This document shows positions 27,053 to 33,399 of a stretch of 33,399 nucleotides of DNA, one piece after another. The position numbers and the translations under genes were made by a program. The notes below the pieces were generated by a model. It made no database searches. It saw only the letters and a list, made by a program, of their open reading frames with translations, and was not told where the DNA came from. This DNA is from a virus: IMG/VR virus record IMGVR_UViG_3300045733_000248, positions 1 to 33,399 of that record. The stretch is one strand, 5' to 3'. The first letter of the stretch is position 1. Each line of letters opens with the position of its first letter.

Positions 27053-27979
27053 TTATTTTAGTGTTGCGCTTGATGTTGGTGTTTTTCCAAAGATTGTATC
27101 GAGAGAAACCGTTGGTGTTGGTTGCGTTAGATATGTCGAGGGATTTCCCCCTCCCGTTCCACTAGAACTGCTCCCCAAATCCTGAATTGTCTGTCCGGTT
27201 GCGGAGTTTATAAGTAACTTTCTCCCCCCAACCTCTACTATTTGTGTATTGGCTTTTGCCGCTTCGGTATACGCTTGTTCTTTCGCTGCTAAATCTGCCG
27301 CCTGGGATGATTCCTGCAAGGTAAGAGCTGACCCCTCCCGCATTTTTTCAAGGAGCGTATCAAGTTGCGCCTGCATGATTGACGTGTAGCCGGAAACTTC
27401 TCGCGCTGCCGTATCTGACACCATGCCAGCCTCGGTAGTCCAGGGCAAAAGTTCATTCTGCATTTGTTGTGTCGCAAGAGGAGTAACGGCTGCAAGCGCA
27501 TTGGAAATTCCTGTTGCTGCCGGGCCAAGTTCGCTTTGTTTCTGGTTAATTATTCTCTGAAGTTGATTGGCATTGGTATCAAAATAACGATTTGCCGCCA
27601 ATTGTGTTGTAGGCATATTGGTTATATTGGTTGCCATATCCTGCGCAGCTTTAGAAAGTGCGGGGATTCCGAGTTCAGTTTGTATTCTCTCTGCCATACC
27701 GGGAGTGGCTGCGGTCGTATCTGTTGCGGGAGTACCTGAAATTGCTGCGCGAAACCTAGCAAGGAAATCGGTTTGATTTGTCGCTGCATTTTTAAGCGCA
27801 TCGGTTATGGCTGAGGTATCTACCGAGGCCGATCCTCCTCCACCTGACCCGTTTCCGGCCCCACCGGTCGTTCCCTGTTGTACCCACGATCCACCAGGCT
27901 GGCCTTTCCAGTTATATCCGCCAAAATCTACCGTCTGATTTACTGTGTTCGGAGCATAGGGGGGTGGTGTAGCTGCCAT
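27053..27979 (-). CDS. Putative internal virion protein, 308 aa
   Basis: ATG 27979 has a good ribosome site GAAAGGAAAA; a GTG 30 nt upstream lies in the leader hairpin and is not accepted. The protein has a Gly/Ser-rich N-terminal region (GNGSGGGGSASV, about 40-60), then long helices (about 65-245) rich in Ala/Gln/Thr, and a Gly/Ser/Thr-rich end. It is headed by promoter-box-hairpin element E4. By order it belongs with the ejection proteins. Confidence 0.6.
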   Translation of the reverse strand: MAATPPPYAPNTVNQTVDFGGYNWKGQPGGSWVQQGTTGGAGNGSGGGGSASVDTSAITDALKNAATNQTDFLARFRAAISGTPATDTTAATPGMAERIQTELGIPALSKAAQDMATNITNMPTTQLAANRYFDTNANQLQRIINQKQSELGPAATGISNALAAVTPLATQQMQNELLPWTTEAGMVSDTAAREVSGYTSIMQAQLDTLLEKMREGSALTLQESSQAADLAAKEQAYTEAAKANTQIVEVGGRKLLINSATGQTIQDLGSSSSGTGGGNPSTYLTQPTPTVSLDTIFGKTPTSSATLK

Positions 27980-28000
27980 AATTTTCCTTTCAAAAAAAAT

Positions 28001-28029
28001 GCCGCCCACAAGGACGGCGTAAAATCACC
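28001..28029 (-). promoter_or_regulatory. Leader element E4: conserved box plus hairpin
   Basis: Minus strand: box GGTGATTTTA (28020-28029), stem GCCGTCC/GGGCGGC with one wobble around TTGT (28001-28018), then A and eight T, then the Shine-Dalgarno of the ejection gene. It has the form of a complete intrinsic terminator in a 5' leader. Confidence 0.7.
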
Positions 28030-28040
28030 AATACAAACTT

Positions 28041-28049
28041 ATTATACCA
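28041..28049 (-). promoter_or_regulatory. Extended -10 promoter of the ejection gene block
   Basis: Minus-strand TGGTATAAT, 11 nt before box E4, the same spacing as at the portal gene. It begins in the short gap after the 61-aa gene. Confidence 0.65.
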
Positions 28050-28051
28050 TA

Positions 28052-28237
28052 CTAAGTCACGATACTTGTTTCCTGCTGTCCTTCGGTTTTCACGGGCTTC
28101 GGAAAGTATGTATCCATATTCTCCTGTGTGGCTTCCACTTCCCCGACAACCTCATCATTTATTTCAATCTTATGCCCTTTTGTATCAGTGTTTATAAGTA
28201 CAGCTGATCCATTTTTGTAAAGACGTATAAATATCAT
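28052..28237 (-). CDS. Small beta-rich protein, 61 aa
   Basis: MIFIRLYKNGSAVLINTDTKG followed by HKIEINDEVVGEVEATQENM is a compact beta protein. It overlaps the gene upstream by 4 nt. Tail block member; function unknown. Confidence 0.55.
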   Translation of the reverse strand: MIFIRLYKNGSAVLINTDTKGHKIEINDEVVGEVEATQENMDTYFPKPVKTEGQQETSIVT

Positions 28238-28725
28238 ATATCAGCAACCCCGCTTGATGTATCAAGAATATATCGCCCTTGTAATAGTACCATGACCGTC
28301 TTGTTCCCCCCCGATACATTTACGAGTGTTGTTTTAATAACTAAGTTGCTTTCCGAACTTCCATCAAAGTTTGTTCCGGTAAACACCGGCATCGTCATAG
28401 GGCCAAAAATAAGATAATCCGTGGCTGTTGGCAGTTGAAAAGGGATAAATACGAGTGAGGTGGGGGAAGTGCCTTCTGCAAACGCAATCATGTAGGGAAC
28501 CGCACCAACCCGGATTAAAGGATTGTCTGTGGCAACAATCGTAGACGTGATATTTAACGCGGCTCCGTTTGAAAATGTCACCGGCCCAAGAATTTGAAAT
28601 GTAGACTCAGTAATAAGTTTACTAGATAGTTGTCTGTTTTTTACCGCAGTCGGAAGAATGTTTCGTTGATTGGGACGGACATTCTGAACATATTGCACCT
28701 GATCTATAGTAGGAAAGTCCGTCAT
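28234..28725 (-). CDS. Tail-region structural protein, 163 aa
   Basis: Strand-rich with Thr, Val, Asn, Gly and Phe throughout (TFQILGPVTFSNGAALNITST, YLIFGPMTMPVFTG). The look is of a jelly-roll or beta-sandwich tail component. Overlap ATGA-type with the propeller gene upstream. No family recognised. Confidence 0.6.
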   Translation of the reverse strand: MTDFPTIDQVQYVQNVRPNQRNILPTAVKNRQLSSKLITESTFQILGPVTFSNGAALNITSTIVATDNPLIRVGAVPYMIAFAEGTSPTSLVFIPFQLPTATDYLIFGPMTMPVFTGTNFDGSSESNLVIKTTLVNVSGGNKTVMVLLQGRYILDTSSGVADI

Positions 28726-30611
28726 AATCTGAAGTTCCTCTCCTGTGCATTATCGTCAAAGGCGAAGTAAATCCCCGTAATCTGAGGGAACGTACCGGTT
28801 GAGGTTCCATTAAATCCAAACTCTATCTCTCCGAACCGGTCATTGATTTGTAACCTCGCCTGTGAAGCGCCTACGGTTGACACCATATCCCCAAGAGTAA
28901 AGTTGGTTGCGCGGTTTATCTTGAACTTTGGGGTGATCGTTTCTCCCGAAGCGAGGGGCAGGAATTGAATGACTAAATCTAGAGCGAGTTTATCTTTCGC
29001 CGGATTACCATTATCAAAGATAAGTGACTCCCATGAAAACGAAGCGGACGCGTCATCGGTTGTTATCATCTTGTCTACACCATACGAAGCCCCGTCCCGC
29101 CACCCGACATACAAGGATTTTCCAACACCTTTTACCATGCCGATTTTGAGTGTTGTTCCTTGTGTCGTACCGGTTGAAATGGAAAAGGCATAGGTCAGGC
29201 TTTCCGGTATGGCATCATACTTATTCCCCCAGGCATACACGCCCTGTTCAACGCCCGTAGAATCATCCGTAGTCGCTCCGTACCCGATAAACACCTGCCG
29301 TTGCCAGGTCGTCATCGCGCCGGGATAGACTTCTATGGTCTTTTTCGGAGCTAACTTCGGTACTTGTTGGATGTTCTGGAATGGCTCGCTCCCCACGAAT
29401 AGTTGTCCGAACGATCCATAAATGCCATAAAGTTTATTGTCAGCGTTATAAATCGCGTTGGGAAGTCCCATCGTTACCGGTTTGAAGAAATTAGCAACCG
29501 GTGAAATGCCATCCCAATAATATAACCGCCCTTCTTCAACCGAACTTATAGAGTCCCCGCGCCAACACGCGATAACAAGATATTCGTTGTCTTTTGACAA
29601 TGCCCGCACCTTAAAACCATGATCGAAAGCAATTGCGTTGGGATTGTAAATAGCCGTGTCCCATGTTGCGACATAATTATTATTACCGATAACCAATAAA
29701 TCATTTATTATTTGCATGGGATGGAAATCAGGATCAGTAATGAGAATCCCGAAAAACTCCGTAAATGTCACGGTTTCTAAATTAGCCGAAGTTCCGGTCT
29801 GAACCGTACCGTCAGCAACGGTTGAGGTAACGTGAAAATGATATTCGTTTCCTATGTCAATACGAAGTGGTGTAGAAAATGTAAAGACATTAAGCGCCGT
29901 ATTTGTCAAACTCGCGTTTGCGATAGTTTTTGCCCCTACTAAAACATTGTTTACGTCATGCACCGTTACTGTCCAATCCCCTGTTCCTTTGGCTACAATA
30001 AATACGGAGATTGCTTTAATGGGATCATATTTCAATTCTTGCTGTCCTACCGGGCTATGCGGAAAAGCGGATGAATTAGAAAACGTAAACCTATTTCCCG
30101 CCGTTTCCGCTATGGCTACGGGAGTGGTATAGACTTGTGCCGCCCCAACTATCGCCTGGCTTATATCCACATTCGTTGTCCCGTCTGATAAAAAGTCATC
30201 GTTATATGCCGGGGTTCCATCTAAAGGATACTTTCTTCCCAATGTGGTTGAGGTAGCATAATAGAGTCCATCCGTAAACACTTTCAATCCTTGTCCCGCA
30301 GCTCCGTTGGCTATCGTTGCCCCCGCGCGGTCTACACTCCATGAAAAGGCGCTTGTTTCTTTATAAATGTTTCCCGCCAAATCATAAAACCACCGATTCG
30401 TATCATACGGCGTACCGTCCTCCATCCATTTGACTAAATCCACCACGGTAGAACCGGAAACTTTCGTAGGTTTTTGAAACGGGGAGAGATAGCTTGGGTC
30501 TAAATAGGGATTGAGGAATTTAACAAACCTACCAGAGCCGGGAAGCCCGACTTTTAAGGATTGGGATATTGCACCGCTAAATGTTGTAACTGAAATGTTT
30601 TGTTCAGCCAT
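28722..30611 (-). CDS. Tail protein, beta-propeller-like, 629 aa
   Basis: The protein is 629 residues, almost wholly beta. It contains repeated blade-like units such as NDLLVIGNNNYVATWD, NEYLVIACWRGD, RLYYWDG, NKLYGIYGSFGQLFVGSEP and RQVFIGYGATT, spaced 40-60 residues, as in podovirus tail nozzle/hub proteins (P22 gp10-like or T7 gp12-like role). The C-terminal domain (from about 535) is a beta-sandwich (FKINRATNFTLGDM). Position just after the adaptor-like genes supports a tail tube role. Family naming is from structure-like pattern only. Confidence 0.65.
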   Translation of the reverse strand: MAEQNISVTTFSGAISQSLKVGLPGSGRFVKFLNPYLDPSYLSPFQKPTKVSGSTVVDLVKWMEDGTPYDTNRWFYDLAGNIYKETSAFSWSVDRAGATIANGAAGQGLKVFTDGLYYATSTTLGRKYPLDGTPAYNDDFLSDGTTNVDISQAIVGAAQVYTTPVAIAETAGNRFTFSNSSAFPHSPVGQQELKYDPIKAISVFIVAKGTGDWTVTVHDVNNVLVGAKTIANASLTNTALNVFTFSTPLRIDIGNEYHFHVTSTVADGTVQTGTSANLETVTFTEFFGILITDPDFHPMQIINDLLVIGNNNYVATWDTAIYNPNAIAFDHGFKVRALSKDNEYLVIACWRGDSISSVEEGRLYYWDGISPVANFFKPVTMGLPNAIYNADNKLYGIYGSFGQLFVGSEPFQNIQQVPKLAPKKTIEVYPGAMTTWQRQVFIGYGATTDDSTGVEQGVYAWGNKYDAIPESLTYAFSISTGTTQGTTLKIGMVKGVGKSLYVGWRDGASYGVDKMITTDDASASFSWESLIFDNGNPAKDKLALDLVIQFLPLASGETITPKFKINRATNFTLGDMVSTVGASQARLQINDRFGEIEFGFNGTSTGTFPQITGIYFAFDDNAQERNFRL

Positions 30612-30615
30612 AGGC

Positions 30616-31599
30616 TCATGTCGAGAGCCGTGTGGCCCACACTTGATAGCTGAGTGGGTTCAAGCGCGGCCGTCTGTTGATTATTCGCTCGTTATTTCTA
30701 TCCGAATATCTGTTGACTAGTCCGATAAGTCCCCCGACAATATCCACATTCCCCTCATCGCGCGCGGTATTATTCATATCTCCCGTCCAGAAACGATTGT
30801 TCCATGCCGTCATTGAAGCATAGTCTTTTCTCGGCCCGCCGTAGAAGTCAGCCGTTGCCCCGTCTACTAAGACAATATGCCCTTCGTCAGGAATTAAAGG
30901 AACTTCTCCAATACGATAGGTTAGTGATCCGGCAGTTGCCCCCGCCCATGTCGGCGTTACCTCAATGGTTGATGGATCGGTATACGAGTTAATAAGATAC
31001 CAATAGCCCTGTCCGGTACTTGTTGCACTCGTTACCTGAAACCATCTCCCTGCCATAGCGGGAGTGAATGTTACTCCTGATCCTACAATCGTTCCTATCC
31101 CATTAGTCGCGGTGACTGTTCCGGTTGTATAGTCTGCGATAGACAAATCCCGATCCCGATAATGTTTATTAAATGTAATCGTATTTATTTGTTGGGGTAT
31201 GGGCCAAATCCCAAATCCCCCGCCCCCCGCGACACTTACATACGGACTCCGGGGGAAGATAAACTGCGGGATGGCCGAAGCCTGTATTTGTATGCTATTT
31301 AATAAATCCCAATTATGTTGTGAGTTTATAATTTCAAGCGGATAATTCACATTTCCCACCTGCACCACCACATCTTCTATATTCATAATACCAAGAGGAT
31401 AGTCATAATATTGCTGGCTGATGACCGTAGCCATTGTGGTTGTATTCTGCGTGGTGTAGTTGGCAAGTTTTCCGACAACAAGCTGGTATCGCTGCGCCAA
31501 ATTGCTGTTAAAATCGGCAATAACATTCGTATCTGTGGAACCTACGAATCCTATGTTTCTGAGGAATTGAGATTTAATATCCGAGTATGTTAGTTTCAT
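30616..31599 (-). CDS. Adaptor-like tail connector protein B, 327 aa
   Basis: Start ATG 31599 (MKLTYSDIKSQFLRNIGFVG) is chosen over one 18 nt upstream because the paralog starts the same way and the -10 TATAAT (31606-31611) would lie inside the longer gene. Residues 1-180 are helical then beta, as in SU10/P22 gp4-like adaptors; the remainder ends with IPDEGHIVLVDGATADFYGG and a helical basic tail (ERIINRRPRL). It probably joins the portal to the tail. The N-terminal 180 residues are clearly paralogous to the gene upstream. Confidence 0.65.
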   Translation of the reverse strand: MKLTYSDIKSQFLRNIGFVGSTDTNVIADFNSNLAQRYQLVVGKLANYTTQNTTTMATVISQQYYDYPLGIMNIEDVVVQVGNVNYPLEIINSQHNWDLLNSIQIQASAIPQFIFPRSPYVSVAGGGGFGIWPIPQQINTITFNKHYRDRDLSIADYTTGTVTATNGIGTIVGSGVTFTPAMAGRWFQVTSATSTGQGYWYLINSYTDPSTIEVTPTWAGATAGSLTYRIGEVPLIPDEGHIVLVDGATADFYGGPRKDYASMTAWNNRFWTGDMNNTARDEGNVDIVGGLIGLVNRYSDRNNERIINRRPRLNPLSYQVWATRLST

Positions 31600-31605
31600 A
31601 TTTTT

Positions 31606-31611
31606 ATTATA
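31606..31611 (-). promoter_or_regulatory. -10 (TATAAT) for leaderless adaptor B gene
   Basis: Minus-strand TATAAT, preceded by TG, ends 6 nt before ATG 31599 and follows the stop TAG of the upstream paralog. No Shine-Dalgarno. Confidence 0.55.
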
Positions 31612-31616
31612 CACCA

Positions 31617-32597
31617 CTACCCAAAGCTCAATCGGTCATTACGGTAAGAGGAAAGGTAATTGGTGGTAGGGGGAGGGACATCTTCTGTCTGTAGGACAAT
31701 TCTCCGTACCCCTGACCATGCTCCACTTGCTCCCCAATCATCAGAAAACTTGAACGCATAGTATTGATATGCTGTTGAATTAGTTACAGTTATATACTTA
31801 GGGACTGCCGTATCTGATGCACTGTGTTCATCAAATGTAGATGATGCTGTTGTCAGTTGCGTCCAGTTGGTATCCGTTCCATACGTTAAATCTGCAAACG
31901 CTCCTGAAGTATTTGAACCCCAAAAGGTAAAAGTTTTGAATCCTCTATTTGTATATCCACCACTTACATGACTGTTTTCGTAATAAATCCTATGGATAGT
32001 TTTTGCGCTTCCCAAGTCTATATGAAATCGTTGCTGTGCGTATGGTCCTGCACCAACGAACCACCGTCCGGCCATCGCGGGGATGAATGTCGTCCCTGAG
32101 CCGGTGACCGTAGCACTTCCATTGGTAACGGTCACGGAGCCTGTGGGGTAATCCTCAACACTTAGATTTCGGTCACGGTAGTGGTAACTGAATGTAATGG
32201 AATATCCGTTTGTCTGCGGGATAGGATAAATCCCGTAATCACTTTGACGGGGCAAGATGAATTGCGGGATAGCAGTCGGTTGCACTTGCAGGGCATTTAA
32301 CCAGTTCCATTGCCACTGTGAGTTTACAACGGTCATGGGGTAGTGTACGTTCCCAATAGTTATAACAACACCTTCAATGTTTACGATACCCGGAGGGTAT
32401 TGATAATATTGCTGATTTGCGACGGTTGTCTGCGTAATATCCTTTTGCGTTTCATAGTCCCGCATACGCGCAAGAATCATCTGATAGCGGCTCCCGAGAT
32501 TTGTTTGAAATTGCGTGAGGATATTGGCATCGGTCGATCCGTCCATGCCGATATTTGAAAGATAGATATTTTTAAGGTCGGTATACGTTAATCTCAT
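31617..32597 (-). CDS. Adaptor-like paralog A with discoidin/F5-8C-like C-terminus, 326 aa
   Basis: Residues 1-180 match paralog B closely (LTYTDLKNIYLSNIG, NQQYYQYPPGIVNIEGVV, IPQFILPR, HYRDRNLS, GSGTTFIPAMAGRWF). After GRWF (near nucleotide 32057) the sequence changes completely to QRFHIDLGSAKTIHRIYYEN, KTFTFWGSN, YYAFKFSDDWG and GVRRIVLQTE, the strand order of F5/8 type C (discoidin) sugar-binding domains. So one copy of the duplicated gene lost its own C-terminus and gained a likely glycan-binding domain. TACAAT lies 6 nt before its ATG. It may be a tail-associated receptor binder rather than a connector. Confidence 0.7.
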   Translation of the reverse strand: MRLTYTDLKNIYLSNIGMDGSTDANILTQFQTNLGSRYQMILARMRDYETQKDITQTTVANQQYYQYPPGIVNIEGVVITIGNVHYPMTVVNSQWQWNWLNALQVQPTAIPQFILPRQSDYGIYPIPQTNGYSITFSYHYRDRNLSVEDYPTGSVTVTNGSATVTGSGTTFIPAMAGRWFVGAGPYAQQRFHIDLGSAKTIHRIYYENSHVSGGYTNRGFKTFTFWGSNTSGAFADLTYGTDTNWTQLTTASSTFDEHSASDTAVPKYITVTNSTAYQYYAFKFSDDWGASGAWSGVRRIVLQTEDVPPPTTNYLSSYRNDRLSFG

Positions 32598-32603
32598 ATT
32601 CTA

Positions 32604-32612
32604 ATTGTACCA
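32604..32612 (-). promoter_or_regulatory. Extended -10 for leaderless paralog A gene
   Basis: Minus-strand TGGTACAAT ends 6 nt before ATG 32597 in the gap after the fibre stop codon, mirroring the next junction. Confidence 0.45.
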
Positions 32613-33399
32613 CTACATTGCCAGAAAGAAGTTCGTCGAATTTCCTGCCGCAGTTGCTACAAAGTTTGTCCCACTATCGGCAAGAAGGAAGGTGTGGATA
32701 GTATCGCTTCCATCTGTGGTCTTGGTGCCGCCCGTACATACGCCAAAATCTGCTGTGTGATAACGGATAATAACTATGCCTGAGCCGCCTTTCGCCCCTG
32801 CCCCGCCTGCATACGCATATCCACCACCACCACCACCCCCCGTATTGTCAGTACCCGCAGTTGCGGCAACAGAGATATTATCTCCTGTTCCACCGCCTCC
32901 ATTACCCCCTGCGCCACCTGTGGGGAAGAAACATCCACCACCGCCACCACCATAAAAGACTGAACTTCCTGAGATTGAATTGGAAACTCCTACACCACCC
33001 GTTCCTATATCGTTTGTTCCCACCGCTCCCGCGCCGCCTCCGCCACCCGTTGAAGCGCTACCAGTATTTGAGCCAGTTCCTCCATCATTGCCTTGACCTG
33101 CGGTTCCCGTACCTTTGGTCGCTGAGGCTCCAACAGGAGAATAGACTCCTGCTCCTCCGCCAGAACCTCCATTTCCTGCATTCAATGAAGTACCATCTGA
33201 TTTTCCGCTACCACCAGCTCCACCCCCTGTTGCAGTTATCGTATCAAAAACCGAATTAGCACCATTGTGTCCTGCCGTTTGATTACCAACTGCAGCACCA
33301 CCATCTCCTACAACAACGGGATACGTGCCAGGAGCAAGGGTGTGTGTGGCATCATACAAAACTCCACCAGCGCCGCCTCCACCTGAAATGGAACCACCA
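32613..33399 (-). CDS. Gly-rich tail fibre, C-terminal part, runs off right edge
   Basis: The frame is open to the window end, so the beginning is outside. About 262 codons are seen. Most are Gly (runs such as GGGGGGGYAYAGGAGAKGG) with Ala, Ser, Thr and Asn, and the core phrase GGSGIVIIRYHT is typical of Gly-rich domains at phage fibre tips (Gly_rich_2 type). The last 45 residues (TKTTDGSDTIHTFLLADSGTNF) form a small end domain. Polyglycine adhesins of this style bind host receptors. It is the first tail gene visible in the operon direction. Confidence 0.75.
   Translation of the reverse strand, partial: GGSISGGGGAGGVLYDATHTLAPGTYPVVVGDGGAAVGNQTAGHNGANSVFDTITATGGGAGGSGKSDGTSLNAGNGGSGGGAGVYSPVGASATKGTGTAGQGNDGGTGSNTGSASTGGGGGAGAVGTNDIGTGGVGVSNSISGSSVFYGGGGGGCFFPTGGAGGNGGGGTGDNISVAATAGTDNTGGGGGGGYAYAGGAGAKGGSGIVIIRYHTADFGVCTGGTKTTDGSDTIHTFLLADSGTNFVATAAGNSTNFFLAM

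Noticed and set aside
32861-33259. 132-codon plus-strand frame rich in His, Leu and Arg
   Set aside because: It is the reverse of the Gly-rich fibre repeats (GGN codons read backward as CC-rich codons).
1-33399. tRNA, rRNA, CRISPR array, reverse transcriptase/DGR, integrase
   Set aside because: No T-loop-like GGTTCGA with acceptor pairing, no spaced direct repeats, and no RT or recombinase motifs were seen on reading both strands.
1-33399. Stop-codon reassignment (as in some CPR or phage lineages)
   Set aside because: TGA, TAA and TAG all end genes cleanly, often in ATGA overlaps, so the standard or table 11 code fits.

Overview
This window looks like part of a metagenomic tailed dsDNA phage (Caudoviricetes) with podovirus-type gene content. 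Nearly all genes are packed on the minus strand, often with 4-base stop/start overlaps, so transcription runs from the right end to the left. Support for a phage comes from a Walker-A terminase large subunit, a roughly 700-residue portal, a scaffold followed by an HK97-like major capsid protein, adaptor and propeller-like tail genes, a zinc amidase endolysin and ParB/annealing/NinG-type early genes. There are no tRNAs, rRNAs or CRISPR arrays, no DNA polymerase or primase, and TGA is used as a stop. The host cannot be read from the window. A secreted Cys-rich protein with a TPTPEVTP linker resembles Patescibacteria (CPR) surface proteins, but this is only a weak hint.

Layout in transcription order (right to left). 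33399-28052 holds tail genes: a Gly-rich fibre (partial), two paralogous adaptor-like proteins, a propeller-like tail protein and two small ones. 27979-23898 holds two internal/ejection-type proteins, a Pro/Ala-rich protein and a coiled-coil protein with a C-terminal membrane helix. 23914-20296 holds two plus-strand HNH endonuclease genes, the amidase and a run of very small membrane proteins (holin/lysis region). 20193-12500 holds the early/regulatory region, with its own strong promoters: ParB, an 18-kb promoter/terminator unit that could encode a small RNA, an ERF/Rad52-like annealing protein, a second ParB-like protein, an HTH microprotein, NinG, and many Cys-pair zinc microproteins. 12499-6738 is packaging: ParB-adenine methyltransferase fusion, small terminase, DUF4258, large terminase, zinc protein, portal. 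6738-1 is the head: an ADP-ribosyltransferase-like protein, small DUFs, scaffold, major capsid, capsid accessory proteins, a NUMOD3/HNH gene, and the start of a glycosyltransferase running off the left edge.

Two regulatory patterns stand out. First, a module recurs in front of module-leading genes: an extended -10 promoter (TGnTATAAT type), 10-11 nt, a conserved box GGTKATTTTA, then a GC hairpin with a T-rich tail. It precedes the portal, the major capsid gene and the ejection gene, with a partial copy before the capsid accessory genes and a hairpin-less copy at 13.0 kb. It resembles a promoter with a promoter-proximal terminator and could be a phage-wide late-gene switch. Second, about nine genes have an extended -10 hexamer exactly 6-7 nt before ATG and no Shine-Dalgarno, as expected for leaderless transcripts; neighbouring genes have strong Shine-Dalgarno sequences.

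Three HNH genes appear to have entered between an expression signal and the gene it serves. One left an orphan Shine-Dalgarno, and one lies beside a displaced membrane-helix C-terminus. Other signs of mosaicism are an AT-rich ADP-ribosyltransferase domain inside a virion-region gene, an AT-rich methylase domain fused to a ParB domain, and a duplicated adaptor gene whose C-terminus was replaced by a discoidin-like domain.
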